Assembly (NCBI RefSeq): GCF_001293525.1
Contig: NZ_BBYR01000032.1
Span: 1-64,000, forward strand
DNA: 64,000 nt
Source of the DNA: Pseudideonella sakaiensis
Lineage (GTDB): Bacteria > Pseudomonadota > Gammaproteobacteria > Burkholderiales > Burkholderiaceae_C
Direction: 5' to 3'
The translations under genes were made by a program, and so were the position numbers. This document shows, one piece after another, positions 8,701 to 17,415 of the stretch. The notes beneath the pieces were generated by a model. That model was not told where the DNA came from. It did not search any database and saw only the letters and a list, made by a program, of their open reading frames with translations. The stretch's first letter is position 1, and every line of letters begins with the position of its first letter.

Positions 8701-9270
8701 GTGGCTGCCCCGGCTGGCGCGCGCGGCCTTGCCGCGGACCCGGGGCGGCGCCGGAGCCTCGGGCTGCTCGCGGCGCTGGTCGCGGGCCGGCCGCTGCCGC
8801 TGCACGCGGACACCGCCCACCGCACGATCGACTGGAACGCGCTGAAGCCGCGCGGCTGGGACGCGGACGAGGCCTTGCGGGCGCTGCCGCCCGACGTCGA
8901 TACGCTCCAGGACGGCGACCCGCGCGCCCGCGCCGCGCTCGAGCAGCTGCGTGCCGCCTGGGACCGGGCGCCGGCCGTGCCCGAGCTGGCCGGCGCGGCG
9001 CTGCGCCTGCCCGGCTACGTGGTCCCGCTGAAGGGCAGCAAGGCCGGGCTGATCGACTTCCTGCTCGTGCCGTACCTCGGCGCCTGCGTGCACTCGCCGC
9101 CCCCGCCGGCCAACCAGGTCGTGCGCTGCCGCAGCGCCCGGCCGCTGCCCGGCATCCGGCTGATGGAGGCCGTGTGGGCCAGCGGCCGGCTGGCGCTGGA
9201 GCGCAGCGCCTCGCCGATGGGCACCGCGGCCTACGCGCTGCGCATCGACGCGGTGGTGCGCCAGGGCTGA
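8701..9270 (+). CDS. DUF3299 exported protein
   Basis: Small periplasmic protein of 189 residues starting at GTG. A signal-like segment (LGLLAALVAGRPLPLHA) precedes the mature part. The DUF3299 signature is clear: LPGYVVPLKGS, then FLLVPYLGACVHSPPPPANQ. Biochemical function of the family is unknown; many members sit beside exported metal-related or transport genes. Here it follows the metallo-hydrolase lipoprotein by only 12 bases and is probably translated from the same message. The start has no strong ribosome site, so the first residues are uncertain. Confidence 0.8.
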   Translation: MAAPAGARGLAADPGRRRSLGLLAALVAGRPLPLHADTAHRTIDWNALKPRGWDADEALRALPPDVDTLQDGDPRARAALEQLRAAWDRAPAVPELAGAALRLPGYVVPLKGSKAGLIDFLLVPYLGACVHSPPPPANQVVRCRSARPLPGIRLMEAVWASGRLALERSASPMGTAAYALRIDAVVRQG

Positions 9271-9328
9271 GAAACTGTGAACGGACCCGCCACGCCCGCT
9301 CGGACGCGCCGGGTTCATTCACAGCTTC
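9271..9328. repeat. interrupted inverted repeat after DUF3299 gene
   Basis: The arm GAAACTGTGAACGGACC (9271-9287) faces GGGTTCATTCACAGCTTC (9311-9328). They pair through CTGTGAA/TTCACAG and ACC/GGT with a small internal mismatch. It begins at the base after the stop codon. A transcript hairpin or a protein-binding site are both possible. Confidence 0.45.
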
Positions 9329-9455
9329 TGACGCGGACGAGGGGCGCCGATGCCGGCGCCCGGCGCCCCGCGGCCGCTGTCCTCCACGCGGCCGACCGCG
9401 GCGCGCCACAGGCCCCGGCACAATCGCCGCCTCGACGACACCACGGGGCGAAGGC

Positions 9456-10772
9456 ATGGCGCAGGCAGCAGGCACGACGACGGATTCCCGCGCGCAGGCG
9501 CCGGTGCTGATCGCCGGCGGCGGCATCGGCGGCATGGCGCTGGCGCTCACGCTGCACCAGATCGGCGTGCCCTGCGTGGTGCTGGAGCAGGTGCCGGCGC
9601 TGCTGCCGCTGGGCGTGGGCATCAACCTGCAGCCGAACGCGGTGCGCGAGCTCTTCGAGCTGGGCATCGACGAGGCGCTGCTCGACCGCATCGGCCTGCC
9701 GGCGCGCGAGTGGGCGCTGGTCGGCCGCAACGGCCACGACGTCTATGCCGAGCCGCGCGGCCGCGAGGCCGGCTACCGCTGGCCGCAGTACGCGGTGCAC
9801 CGCGGCCAGCTGCAGATGCTGCTGGCCGACGCGGTGCGCGAGCGCCTCGGCGCGCAGGCGCTGCGGCTGGGCCACCGCGTCGCCGGCTACCGCCAGGACG
9901 AGGCCGGCGTGTTCGCGCAGGTGGAGACGCGCGACGGCGCGCGCTTCGAGCTGCCCGGCCGGCTGCTGGTGGCCTGCGACGGCCTGCACTCGGCGGTGCG
10001 CCAGCAGATGCACCCGGCGCAGCCGCCGATCCAGTGGGGCGGGGCCATCATGTGGCGCGGCGTGACCCCCGGCGTGCCGATCCGCACCGGCGCCAGCTTC
10101 GTCGGCGTCGGCGGCCTGCGCCACCGCATCGTGCTCTACCCGATCTCGCGGCCGGACCCGGCCACCGGCCTGGCGGCGATCAACTGGATCGCCGAGATCA
10201 CCGTCGACCCGTCGCGCGGCTGGGGCCACGGCGACTGGACGCGCCGCGTCGCGCTCGAGGAGTTCGCGCACCACTTCGACGGCTGGAACTACGGCTGGCT
10301 CGACGTGCCGGCGCTGCTGCGCGGCGCCGGCGAGATCTACGAGTACCCGATGATCGACCGCGACCCGGTGCCGACCTGGGTCGACGGCCGCGTGGCGCTG
10401 CTCGGCGATGCCGCGCACGTGATGTACCCGGTGGGCAGCAACGGCGCCAGCCAGGCGGTGGTCGATGCGCGCGTGCTCGGTGCCGCGCTGGTCGCGCACG
10501 GCGTCGGCCCGGCGGCGCTGCAGGCCTACGACCAGCAGCTGTGCGGCCCGGTGTCGGCGCTGGTGCTGCGCAACCGTGGCAGCGGGCCCTTCGGCCTGCT
10601 CGGCCTGGTCGACGACCGCTGCGGCGGCGTGTTCGAGCGCATCGACGACGTGATCCCGGCCGCCGAGCGCGAGGCCTACATGGCGCGCTACAAGCAGGCG
10701 GCCGGCTTCGCGATGGAGACGCTGAACGCCGCGCCGCCGACCCTGGCGCCGGGCGCGCGCGTCGCGGGCTGA
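9456..10772 (+). CDS. FAD-dependent aromatic monooxygenase, PhzS-like
   Basis: Class A flavoprotein monooxygenase of 438 residues. The FAD dinucleotide motif is IAGGGIGGMALALTL (about 19-33), the DG motif is LLVACDGLHSAVR, and the GD motif is VALLGDAAHVMYPVGSNGASQA. The last sequence with PVGSNGASQA is typical of PhzS-type enzymes more than of NahG-type salicylate hydroxylases. Such enzymes use NAD(P)H and oxygen to hydroxylate an aromatic ring. The ATG follows AGGGG-like purines (GGGGCGAAGGC). The gene stands alone between DUF3299 and yiaA, so its substrate is unknown; no phenazine genes are present. Confidence 0.88.
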   Translation: MAQAAGTTTDSRAQAPVLIAGGGIGGMALALTLHQIGVPCVVLEQVPALLPLGVGINLQPNAVRELFELGIDEALLDRIGLPAREWALVGRNGHDVYAEPRGREAGYRWPQYAVHRGQLQMLLADAVRERLGAQALRLGHRVAGYRQDEAGVFAQVETRDGARFELPGRLLVACDGLHSAVRQQMHPAQPPIQWGGAIMWRGVTPGVPIRTGASFVGVGGLRHRIVLYPISRPDPATGLAAINWIAEITVDPSRGWGHGDWTRRVALEEFAHHFDGWNYGWLDVPALLRGAGEIYEYPMIDRDPVPTWVDGRVALLGDAAHVMYPVGSNGASQAVVDARVLGAALVAHGVGPAALQAYDQQLCGPVSALVLRNRGSGPFGLLGLVDDRCGGVFERIDDVIPAAEREAYMARYKQAAGFAMETLNAAPPTLAPGARVAG

Positions 10773-10899
10773 GCCCCTCCGCCCGGCCGCCGGCTGCGCG
10801 GGCTGCTCCCGCCCGCGCGACGTCCCCGGCGGGCCCGGCGCGGCGTAGCATCCGGCCCATCGCCGCCACCGCGCCGCCTCGCCGCCGGCCCCGAGACCC

Positions 10900-11346
10900 A
10901 TGCGCCCCGCCCGCCGCCCCGCCACCTCCGCCGCCTTCGTCGGTGCCTCCTGGCTCTGCCTGTTCATCGGCGTGCTGGCCTTCCTGGCCGGGCTGTGGAA
11001 CGCGGAGAAGATGCTGCAGAGCGAGAAGGGCTTCTACCTCGCCGTGATGCTGCTGGGCCTCTATGCCGCGGTCTCGCTGCAGAAGGTGGTGCGCGACCGC
11101 CTCGAGGGCATCCCGGTGTCCGGCCTGTACTACGGCCTGAGCTGGGTTGCGCTCGGCGCGGCGCTGGCGCTGCTGGCCACCGGCCTGTGGAATGCCAGCC
11201 TCGCGCCCTCGGAGAAGGGCTTCTACGGCATGGCCTTCGTGCTCAGCCTGTTCGCCGCGGTGGCGGTGCAGAAGAACGTGCGCGACAAGGCCGCCGAGGC
11301 GGCCGAGGCCGGCGGCGGGCCGGACACGCGGCCGCCGGGGGACTGA
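10900..11346 (+). CDS. yiaA: YiaA-like inner membrane protein (two YiaAB domains)
   Basis: Membrane protein of 148 residues made of two tandem YiaAB two-helix units. The first is FVGASWLCLFIGVLAFLAGL..KGFYLAVMLLGLYAAVSLQKVVRD and the second repeats the pattern with EKGFYGMAFVLSLFAAVAVQKNVRD. Four transmembrane helices are expected, with both LWNA and EKGFY motifs duplicated. The family is widespread, and its physiological role is not known. The C-terminal tail is polar. It is followed by a convergent LysR gene. Confidence 0.85.
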   Translation: MRPARRPATSAAFVGASWLCLFIGVLAFLAGLWNAEKMLQSEKGFYLAVMLLGLYAAVSLQKVVRDRLEGIPVSGLYYGLSWVALGAALALLATGLWNASLAPSEKGFYGMAFVLSLFAAVAVQKNVRDKAAEAAEAGGGPDTRPPGD

Positions 11347-11404
11347 CAGCCTCTCGGCCGCCGAGGCAGGCCGGACCGAGGTCCGACGGCGTGCTCCGCC
11401 GCCC

Positions 11405-12274
11405 TCAGCCGGGCGCGCCCACGGCCGTCAGCAGCCACTGCCGGAAGGCCCGCATCGCCGCGGTCGGCGCGCGCGACTGCAGCCGCGTCAGCCAGTAGCG
11501 GCCGAGCGGCACGCTGACCGTCGAGCACGGCGCGAGGCGCCCATCCTGCCGCTCGCGCTCGAACAGGCGCACCGGCAGCAGCGCGATGCCCGCGCCCTGC
11601 ATCGCCGCGAAGGCGAGTGCCAGCGAGGAGTCGAGCACCGGCCCGCGCAGCAGCGGCGGCGCCGGCACGCCGGCCGCGGCGAACCAGCGCGGCCATTCGT
11701 CGGGGCGGAAGGAGCGCAGCAGGGGCTGGCGCAGCAGGTCGACGGGCTGGCGCAGCGTGCGTGCCAGCGCCGGGGTCGCCATCGGCGCCATCGGGGCGTC
11801 CATCAGCGGCTCCGCGTCGGTGCCGTGCCAGGCGCCGGCGCCGAAGCGGATCGCGTAATCGAGGCCCTCGCCGGCCAGGTCGACGCGGTTGTTGTGGGTG
11901 GACAGCCGCAGGTCGATGCCGGGATGGGCGGCCTCGAAGGCGGCCAGCCGCGGCATCAGCCAGCCGACCGTGAAGGTGCCCACCGCGCCCACGCCGAGCG
12001 GCTCGCGCCAGCGGCCCTCGCGCACGTGGTCGAGCACGCCGGCGAGGCGGCCGAAGCTCTCGGTCAGCAGCGGCAGCAGGCTGCGGCCCTCGTCGGTCAG
12101 CGCCAGGCCGCGCGGCAGGCGCCGGAACAGCGCCACGCCCACCCGGGACTCCAGGTTCTTCACCTGCGCGGCGACGGCCGACTGGCTGACGTTCAGCTCG
12201 CGGCCGGCGGCCGTGAAGCTCAGGTGGCGGGCCGCGGCTTCGAAGGCGCGCAGCGCGTTCAGGGGCAGGGTCAT
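11405..12274 (-). CDS. LysR regulator of the AmpR/GcvA type, divergent from beta-lactamase
   Basis: LysR protein of 289 residues. The start MTLPLNALRAFEAAARHLSFTAA and the helix-turn-helix GRELNVSQSAVAAQVKNLE match the AmpR/GcvA subgroup. The effector domain is about 90-285. It is divergent from a class A beta-lactamase gene with 142 bases between them, the classic ampR-bla arrangement. A TTCTCG-N11-CGAGAA site lies midway. By analogy it would control the beta-lactamase in response to a cell-wall fragment; the window has no other cell-wall gene to test this. Confidence 0.88.
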   Translation of the reverse strand: MTLPLNALRAFEAAARHLSFTAAGRELNVSQSAVAAQVKNLESRVGVALFRRLPRGLALTDEGRSLLPLLTESFGRLAGVLDHVREGRWREPLGVGAVGTFTVGWLMPRLAAFEAAHPGIDLRLSTHNNRVDLAGEGLDYAIRFGAGAWHGTDAEPLMDAPMAPMATPALARTLRQPVDLLRQPLLRSFRPDEWPRWFAAAGVPAPPLLRGPVLDSSLALAFAAMQGAGIALLPVRLFERERQDGRLAPCSTVSVPLGRYWLTRLQSRAPTAAMRAFRQWLLTAVGAPG

Positions 12275-12328
12275 GGCTGGATTCGGGACGGGCCGGGGCG
12301 GGCGGTCGATGGCAGCGAGGCCTCGATT

Positions 12329-12351
12329 TTCTCGGGTCTCGGCGTCGAGAA
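12329..12351. promoter_or_regulatory. T-N11-A type LysR operator between the regulator and bla
   Basis: TTCTCG (12329-12334), 11 bases, CGAGAA (12346-12351): a perfect 6-bp dyad with the T-N11-A spacing preferred by LysR proteins. It lies 66 bases before the bla ATG and 55 bases before the regulator ATG. Confidence 0.55.
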
Positions 12352-12416
12352 TTCCGTTTGTCGCGGGCCCGGCCGGCGCCTATCGTGCGGCCACGTCAAC
12401 GCAGGAGACCCGCACG

Positions 12417-13316
12417 ATGAAACGACGAACGTTCGCCGCCACGGCCGCCGCCGCCGCGCTGGGCGGCCTGGGCCGCGCCGCCGGCGCCGCCACCGGGCGC
12501 GCCGAGCCCCTGAAAAGCTCGGCCATGCCGCCGCTGGCTGAGGCCGCGGGCTGGGCCGGGCTGGAGGCCGCGGCCGGCGGCCGCCTGGGCGTCGCGGTGG
12601 CCGGCCCGTCCGGGCCGCTGGACGGTCACCGGCTCGACGAGCGCTTCCCGATGTGCAGCACCTTCAAGTGGCTGGTGGCCGCGCGGGTGCTGCAGCGGGT
12701 GGATGCCGGCGAGGAGCGGCTGGCGCGCCGGCTGCCGGTGACGGCGCGCGACCTGGTGGCGCACTCGCCGGTCTGCGAGCGACACGTCGGCGCGACGCTG
12801 AGCCTGGCCGAGCTCTGCCACGCCACCATCACCACCAGCGACAACGCGGCGGCCAACCTGCTGCTGCCCGCGCTGGGCGGGCCCGAGGGCCTGACGCGCT
12901 GGCTGCGCACGCTCGGCGACCTGGTGACCCGGCTCGACCGCTGGGAGCCGCACCTGAACGAGGCCGCGCCGGACGACCCGCGCGACACCACGACGCCGCG
13001 CGCGATGCTGGGGCTGCTGCGCACGCTGCTGCTCGGCGACGTGCTCGCGCCGGGCAGCCGCGCGACGCTGGCCGGCTGGCTCGAGGCGACCGAGACCAAC
13101 ACCACCCGCCTGCGCGCCGCCGTGCCGCCGGGCTGGCGCATGGGCAGCAAGACGGGCGCCGGTGCGAACGGCGCGACCAACGACGTCGGGCTCTACTGGC
13201 CGCCGGGGCGCCCGACCATCCTGGTGGCGGCCTTCCTCGTCGGCACGTCGGCACCGACCGCGCGCCGCCACGCCGCGATCGCCGAGGTCGGCCGGCGCGC
13301 GGTCGCGGTGGGCTGA
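12417..13316 (+). CDS. bla: class A serine beta-lactamase
   Basis: Beta-lactamase of 299 residues. A twin-arginine signal (KRRTFAATAAAAALGG) suggests Tat export. All class A motifs are present: STFK (Ser81-Lys84; Ambler 70-73), SDN at 141-143, ExxLN as EPHLN with Glu177 (Ambler 166), and KTG at 245-247. A cysteine precedes the active serine, as in KPC/SME enzymes, but the partner at Ambler 238 is Gly, so the carbapenemase disulfide is absent. Spectrum cannot be predicted. The longer open frame upstream overlaps the regulator gene and was rejected. The AGGAG site is 10 bases before the ATG. Confidence 0.95.
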   Translation: MKRRTFAATAAAAALGGLGRAAGAATGRAEPLKSSAMPPLAEAAGWAGLEAAAGGRLGVAVAGPSGPLDGHRLDERFPMCSTFKWLVAARVLQRVDAGEERLARRLPVTARDLVAHSPVCERHVGATLSLAELCHATITTSDNAAANLLLPALGGPEGLTRWLRTLGDLVTRLDRWEPHLNEAAPDDPRDTTTPRAMLGLLRTLLLGDVLAPGSRATLAGWLEATETNTTRLRAAVPPGWRMGSKTGAGANGATNDVGLYWPPGRPTILVAAFLVGTSAPTARRHAAIAEVGRRAVAVG

Positions 13317-13392
13317 CGGCCTGCGGGCCTCGGGTCGGCGGGGCCCGAGAGCCCCGAGTCGCAGCCGAGAAGCCGCACAGCGGCACAGCCAC

Positions 13393-13432
13393 AGAGCCGC
13401 AGAGCCGCAGAGCCGCAGAGCCGCAGAGCCGC
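13393..13432. repeat. 8-bp tandem repeat AGAGCCGC x5
   Basis: Five exact head-to-tail copies of AGAGCCGC, preceded by decayed copies (ACAGCCAC). It sits between the convergent bla and pseudouridine synthase genes. The length is likely to vary by slippage. No coding role is seen. Confidence 0.9.
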
Positions 13433-13455
13433 CCGGCAGGAGCCCGTGCGCCGGC

Positions 13456-14175
13456 TCAGCCCGGCGGCAGCAGCGGCCCCCACTCGGCGCCGGGCGGCGC
13501 CTCGATGCGCGTGGCGGCGCGGTCGCCGAAGGCCGGCAGCTCGATCGCCTGCGCATGCAGCCACAGCCGCGCGTGGCCCAGCCAGGCCGCGACCGCGCGG
13601 TTGTGCGCGCCCTTGCCGTGGGTGCTGTCGCCGATCAGCGGGTGGGCCAGCTGCTTGAAGTGGCGCCGGATCTGGTGGCGCCGCCCGGTCAGCGGCGTCA
13701 CCTCCAGCAGCGCGTAGCGGCTGCTGGCATGGCGGCCGTCCGGAACGGGCCGCTCGTGGCAGGCCAACCGGCGCCAGCGCGTGACGGCCGGCAGCAGCGG
13801 CTGGCCGGTCGAGGGCCGTTCCGGGTCGCGCGCCAGCGGCTGCCGCGTCTCGCCGGCCTCGGGCGGCCAGCCGCGCACCAGCGCCAGGTAGCGCTTGTGC
13901 ACCCGGCCGGCCTCGAAGGCGGCGCCCAGCGCCCGCGCCGCATCCACGTGGCGGGCGAAGACCAGCACGCCGGAGGTGGCCTTGTCGAGCCGGTGCACCG
14001 GCCACAGCGGCGCGCCGCCGAGCGCCTGTGCCATCAGGTCGCGCGCATTGCGCGCCTCGTGCGCGTCGAGCGCGCTGCGGTGCACCAGCAGGCCGGCGGG
14101 CTTGTCGATCACCAGCAGGTCGGCGTCGCAGGCCAGCACGCGCGGCAGGCCCGCGGCCTCGGGCGGGGCGGTCAC
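13456..14175 (-). CDS. RluA-family pseudouridine synthase, TruC-like
   Basis: RNA pseudouridine synthase of about 239 residues. The catalytic motif is PVHRLDKATSGVL with its Asp, and the family segments LLVIDKPAGLLVHR and TGRRHQIRRHFKQLAHPLIGD are intact. The small size and absence of an S4 domain fit TruC (tRNA U65) more than RluC or RluD. The open frame extends 36 residues further upstream, but that part overlaps the ankyrin gene and looks unlike the family. GTG at 14175 gives VTAPPEAAG and no overlap, and is preferred. Target position is inferred from family only. Confidence 0.85.
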   Translation of the reverse strand: MTAPPEAAGLPRVLACDADLLVIDKPAGLLVHRSALDAHEARNARDLMAQALGGAPLWPVHRLDKATSGVLVFARHVDAARALGAAFEAGRVHKRYLALVRGWPPEAGETRQPLARDPERPSTGQPLLPAVTRWRRLACHERPVPDGRHASSRYALLEVTPLTGRRHQIRRHFKQLAHPLIGDSTHGKGAHNRAVAAWLGHARLWLHAQAIELPAFGDRAATRIEAPPGAEWGPLLPPG

Positions 14176-14218
14176 CGCGCTGCGCTCCCTGCGCGCGTGC
14201 GCCCGCGGCGGCCGGGCA

Positions 14219-14923
14219 TCACCGGCGCGCCCCGGCCGCCTCCAGGCGGGCGGCGATGCCCGCCTGGCCGCGTTGCCGGGCATGCGCCAGCGGCGTCACG
14301 CCCTGGGCATCGGCGCGCTCCGGGTCGGCGCCGTGCGCCAGCAGCAGCGCGACGATCTCGGTGTGCGCCGGCCCGCCGTCGCCCAGCAGGATCGCCTCCA
14401 GCAGCGCGGTCCAGCCGAGCCGGTTCACGTGGTTCACGTCGATCGCGGTGCGCAGCAGCTCGCGCACCACCTCGACGTGCCCGTGGTGCGCGGCCGGGAT
14501 CAGCGCGGTGCCGCCGTAGCGGTTGGTCGCGCGCAGGTCGGCGCCGGCCGCCAGGCACAGCCGCAGGATCGCGAGCCGGCCCTCGGCGCCGGCGTAGAGG
14601 AAGGGCGAGTCGCGCTGCTGGTCCTGCGCGTTGACGTCGGCGCCGCGTTCGACGAGCAGGCGCGCGGCCGCCACCTGGTCCGCCTGCGTCGCGGCCAGCA
14701 GCGCCGTGCGGCCGCGCGCATCGCGGCCGTCGATCGGCGCGCCGCCGTCCAGCAGCCGGCGCAGCGCGGCCAGGTCGCCGCGGGCGGCGGCGTGGACCAG
14801 GGCGTCGGTCGTGGCGTGGGACATCGGCGGCAGCGGGGCGACGGCGAGCAGCGGCAGCCAGCGCAGCGCGCGCCGACGGCCGCGGGCCGGGGGCGCGACG
14901 GGGCGCGGGAGAGCAGGCGGCAT
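14219..14923 (-). CDS. exported ankyrin-repeat protein
   Basis: Protein of 234 residues with a signal-like N-terminus (RRRALRWLPLLAVAPLPPMSHA) and about five ankyrin repeats. Each has the G-x-T-A/P-L..A consensus, such as GRTALLAATQADQVAAARLLVERGADVNAQ (split between residues 80 and 115) and GVTPLAHARQRGQ at the end. Ankyrin repeats bind other proteins; no enzyme domain is attached. It lies upstream of truC on the same strand with a 43-base gap. The longer open frame (80 extra residues) has no signal and overlaps the divergent MFS gene, so the later ATG was used. Confidence 0.82.
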   Translation of the reverse strand: MPPALPRPVAPPARGRRRALRWLPLLAVAPLPPMSHATTDALVHAAARGDLAALRRLLDGGAPIDGRDARGRTALLAATQADQVAAARLLVERGADVNAQDQQRDSPFLYAGAEGRLAILRLCLAAGADLRATNRYGGTALIPAAHHGHVEVVRELLRTAIDVNHVNRLGWTALLEAILLGDGGPAHTEIVALLLAHGADPERADAQGVTPLAHARQRGQAGIAARLEAAGARR

Positions 14924-15041
14924 CGGGGGGCGGGGCAGGGCGGGGCGCGCGGTCCGTGCATGGTAGCCCGGGCGCCTGCCGGGGGTCGGCGGGCCTTCGC
15001 TCCGCCCGATCCGTCCGGCCGCGCGGTGCGATGATCCCCGG

Positions 15042-16217
15042 ATGAACCGATCGCTGCTGCTGCTGACCGTCTGCCAGGCGCTGTTCCTGACCAACAACGT
15101 CACCTTCATCGCGATCAACGGCCTGGTCGGCCTGTCGCTCGCGCCGGCGGGCTGGATGGCCACGCTGCCGGTGATGGGCTACGTGGTCGGCGGGGCGCTG
15201 GCGAGCGCGCCGGTGGCGCGGCTGCAGGCGCGCTGGGGCCGGCAGCGCGCCTTCATGGCCGGGCTGGTCGTGGCGGCGGTGTCGGCGCTGGGCTGCGCCG
15301 CGGCGGTCGCGCTGGGCAGCTTCTGGGGCGTGGTCGCGGCCACCGTGCTGGCCGGTTTCTACAACGCCAACGCCCAGCTCTACCGCTTCGCGGGCCCGGA
15401 GCTGGTGGCGCCCGAGCGCAAGGCGCAGGCGATCTCGCTGGTGATGGCCGGCGGCGTGATCGGCGCCTTCACCGGGCCGAACCTGGCCAGCGCCACCCGC
15501 GGCTGGCTGCCGGTGCCCTTCGCCGGCGCCTACCTCGCGCTGGTCGGCGTGGCGCTGCTCGGGCTGGCGGTGATGGCCTGCATCCGCTTCCCCGCGGCCG
15601 GCGGCGGGGCCGGCGCCGCGGGCGGGCGGCCGCTGCGCGAGATCGCGCGCCAGCCCGCCTTCGTCGTCGCGGTGGCCGCCGGCGCGCTGGCCTACGGGGT
15701 GATGAACCTGCTGATGGCCGCGACGCCGCTGGCGATGGACCGCTGCGGCCTGCCCTTCGAGGATGCGGCGCTGGTGCTCGAGTGGCACGTGCTCGGCATG
15801 TTCGTGCCGGCCTTCTTCACCGGCCACCTGATCCAGCGCGTCGGCACGCTGCCGGTGATGGCGGCCGGGCTGGTGCTGAACCTGGCCTGTGTCGGCGTCG
15901 CGCTGTCCGGCCTCGAGCTGTCGCGCTTCCTCGTCGCGCTGCTGCTGCTGGGCGTCGGCTGGAACTTCCTGTTCACCGGGGCCACCACGCTGCTGACCAC
16001 CACCTACCGGCCGGAGGAGCGCACGCGGGCCCAGGGCGCGATGGACTTCTGCGTGTTCTCGACCATGGCGTTCACCTCCTTCGCGTCCGGCGCGCTGGTG
16101 ACCACGCAGGGCTGGTTCCTGCTGAACCTCGGCTCGCTGCTGCCGCTGGCGCTGGTCGGCCTGGCGCTGGCCTGGCAGGCCTCGGCCGGGCGCCGCGCGG
16201 CCGCGCCGGCCGCCTGA
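15042..16217 (+). CDS. MFS transporter
   Basis: Major facilitator superfamily carrier, 391 residues and about 12 transmembrane helices. Between helices 2 and 3 there is a short charged loop, RLQARWGRQRAF. The central loop after helix 6 contains GGRPLREIARQPAF. Helix 5 region YRFAGPELVAPERKAQAISLVMAGGVIGAF resembles the YcaD/YnfM-like group often annotated as unknown-substrate MFS. It is divergent from the ankyrin gene and convergent with the aminotransferase gene. No substrate can be assigned. Confidence 0.9.
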   Translation: MNRSLLLLTVCQALFLTNNVTFIAINGLVGLSLAPAGWMATLPVMGYVVGGALASAPVARLQARWGRQRAFMAGLVVAAVSALGCAAAVALGSFWGVVAATVLAGFYNANAQLYRFAGPELVAPERKAQAISLVMAGGVIGAFTGPNLASATRGWLPVPFAGAYLALVGVALLGLAVMACIRFPAAGGGAGAAGGRPLREIARQPAFVVAVAAGALAYGVMNLLMAATPLAMDRCGLPFEDAALVLEWHVLGMFVPAFFTGHLIQRVGTLPVMAAGLVLNLACVGVALSGLELSRFLVALLLLGVGWNFLFTGATTLLTTTYRPEERTRAQGAMDFCVFSTMAFTSFASGALVTTQGWFLLNLGSLLPLALVGLALAWQASAGRRAAAPAA

Positions 16218-16244
16218 GCCGGCCGGGCGGGCGGGCCGGCGGGC

Positions 16245-17402
16245 TCAGCGCAGCGCCGGCGCGTCCAGCAGCCGCGCGATGTCCTCGTCGGTGTTGTAGC
16301 CCTGCACCGACACGCGCACGAAGACGTGCCCGCCGTGCGTGGTCACCGGCACCTCGATGCCGCTCTCGTCGAACAGCCGGCGGCGCAGCGCCTCCGGGTC
16401 CTGTGGCGGCACCGGGATCGCGACCATCTGCGCCCAGTCGGCATCGCCGGCGATCGGCGCCAGGCCGTGGCGCCGGGTGAGCCCCTGCAGCGCCCGCGCG
16501 GCCAGCGCATGGCAGCGCCGCTGCACGGCCGGCCAGTCGTGGCGCTGCTGGAAGCGGATCGCGTCGGGCAGCGCGAGCCAGGCCGACAGGTCGCGCGTGC
16601 CCTGCCACTGCAGCCGGCGCTCGAAGACCGTGCGGCCCAGGTAGGCATCGAAGCCCGAGTGGCCGCCGCTGCCCTCGGCATCGCCCCAGCTCGTGACGGT
16701 GGCGTCGAGACCGGCCTGGTGCTCGGGGCGGGCATGCAGGAAGCCGGAACCCTTCGGGCCGCACAGCCACTTGTGGCCGTTGCCGACGTAGTAGTCGGCG
16801 CCGAGCGCGTCCAGGTCCAGCGGCAGCTGGCCCGGCGCATGCGCGCCGTCGACCAGCGTCGGCAGGCCGCGGGCGCGCGCGGCCGCGCACAGCGCCGCGA
16901 CGGGCAGCGTCAGCGCGGTGGTCGAGGTGACGTGGCTCACGAACAGCAGCCGGGTGCGCGGCCCGACCGCGTCCATCAGGCGCGCCACCAGCGCCGCGCC
17001 GTCGAAGGGCAGCGGCACCGCGACGCGCCGGTAGTGCGCGCCGGCGCGCGCGCAGACGCGCTGCCAGGTCGCGTCGCAGGCGCCGTACTCGAGGTCGGTG
17101 GCCAGCACCTCGTCGCCGGGCTGCAGCGGCAGCGAGCGCGCGACGGTGTTCACGCCGGTGGTGGCGTTCGGCACGAACACCAGGTCCTGCGGCTGCGCGC
17201 CGAGCGCGCCGGCCAGCACGCGGCGCGCGTCCCACAGGGCCTCGGCCGAGCGGCGGCCGAGGAAGGCCACCGGGTTGCGCTCCATCTCGTGCTGCCAGCG
17301 GTGCTGGGCCGCCAGCACCTCGCGCGGGCAGGCGCCGAAGGAGCCGTGGTTGAGGAAGACCAGGCCCGGGTCGAGCAGGAACAGGTCCTTCATCGCATCC
17401 AC
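16245..17402 (-). CDS. class V aminotransferase, isopenicillin-N-epimerase-like
   Basis: PLP enzyme of 385 residues. The N-terminus FLLDPGLVFLNHGSFGACPREV is the isopenicillin N epimerase-like form of class V aminotransferases. The PLP lysine is in YYVGNGHKWLCGPKGSGFL, preceded by the Asp of LVDGAHAPGQLPLD. Members act as cysteine desulfurases, epimerases or lyases on amino acids. There is no cephalosporin cluster nearby, so epimerase activity on isopenicillin N is unlikely. An ATG nine bases later (MKDLFLLDPG) is an equally good start. The SDR gene ends 13 bases upstream on the same strand. Confidence 0.85.
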   Translation of the reverse strand: MDAMKDLFLLDPGLVFLNHGSFGACPREVLAAQHRWQHEMERNPVAFLGRRSAEALWDARRVLAGALGAQPQDLVFVPNATTGVNTVARSLPLQPGDEVLATDLEYGACDATWQRVCARAGAHYRRVAVPLPFDGAALVARLMDAVGPRTRLLFVSHVTSTTALTLPVAALCAAARARGLPTLVDGAHAPGQLPLDLDALGADYYVGNGHKWLCGPKGSGFLHARPEHQAGLDATVTSWGDAEGSGGHSGFDAYLGRTVFERRLQWQGTRDLSAWLALPDAIRFQQRHDWPAVQRRCHALAARALQGLTRRHGLAPIAGDADWAQMVAIPVPPQDPEALRRRLFDESGIEVPVTTHGGHVFVRVSVQGYNTDEDIARLLDAPALR

Positions 17403-17415
17403 CCCGGCCCGGCCG

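Noticed and set aside
9456-10772. PhzS-like gene as sign of phenazine synthesis
   Set aside because: No other phenazine genes are present; only the oxygenase subgroup pattern is shared.
13393-13432. Possible CRISPR-like array
   Set aside because: It is a simple 8-bp tandem repeat without spacers, and no cas genes are present.
16245-17402. Isopenicillin N epimerase-like gene plus beta-lactamase and acylase as a beta-lactam production cluster
   Set aside because: No synthase or other biosynthetic genes are present, the genes are far apart and unlinked in direction; each is common outside such clusters.
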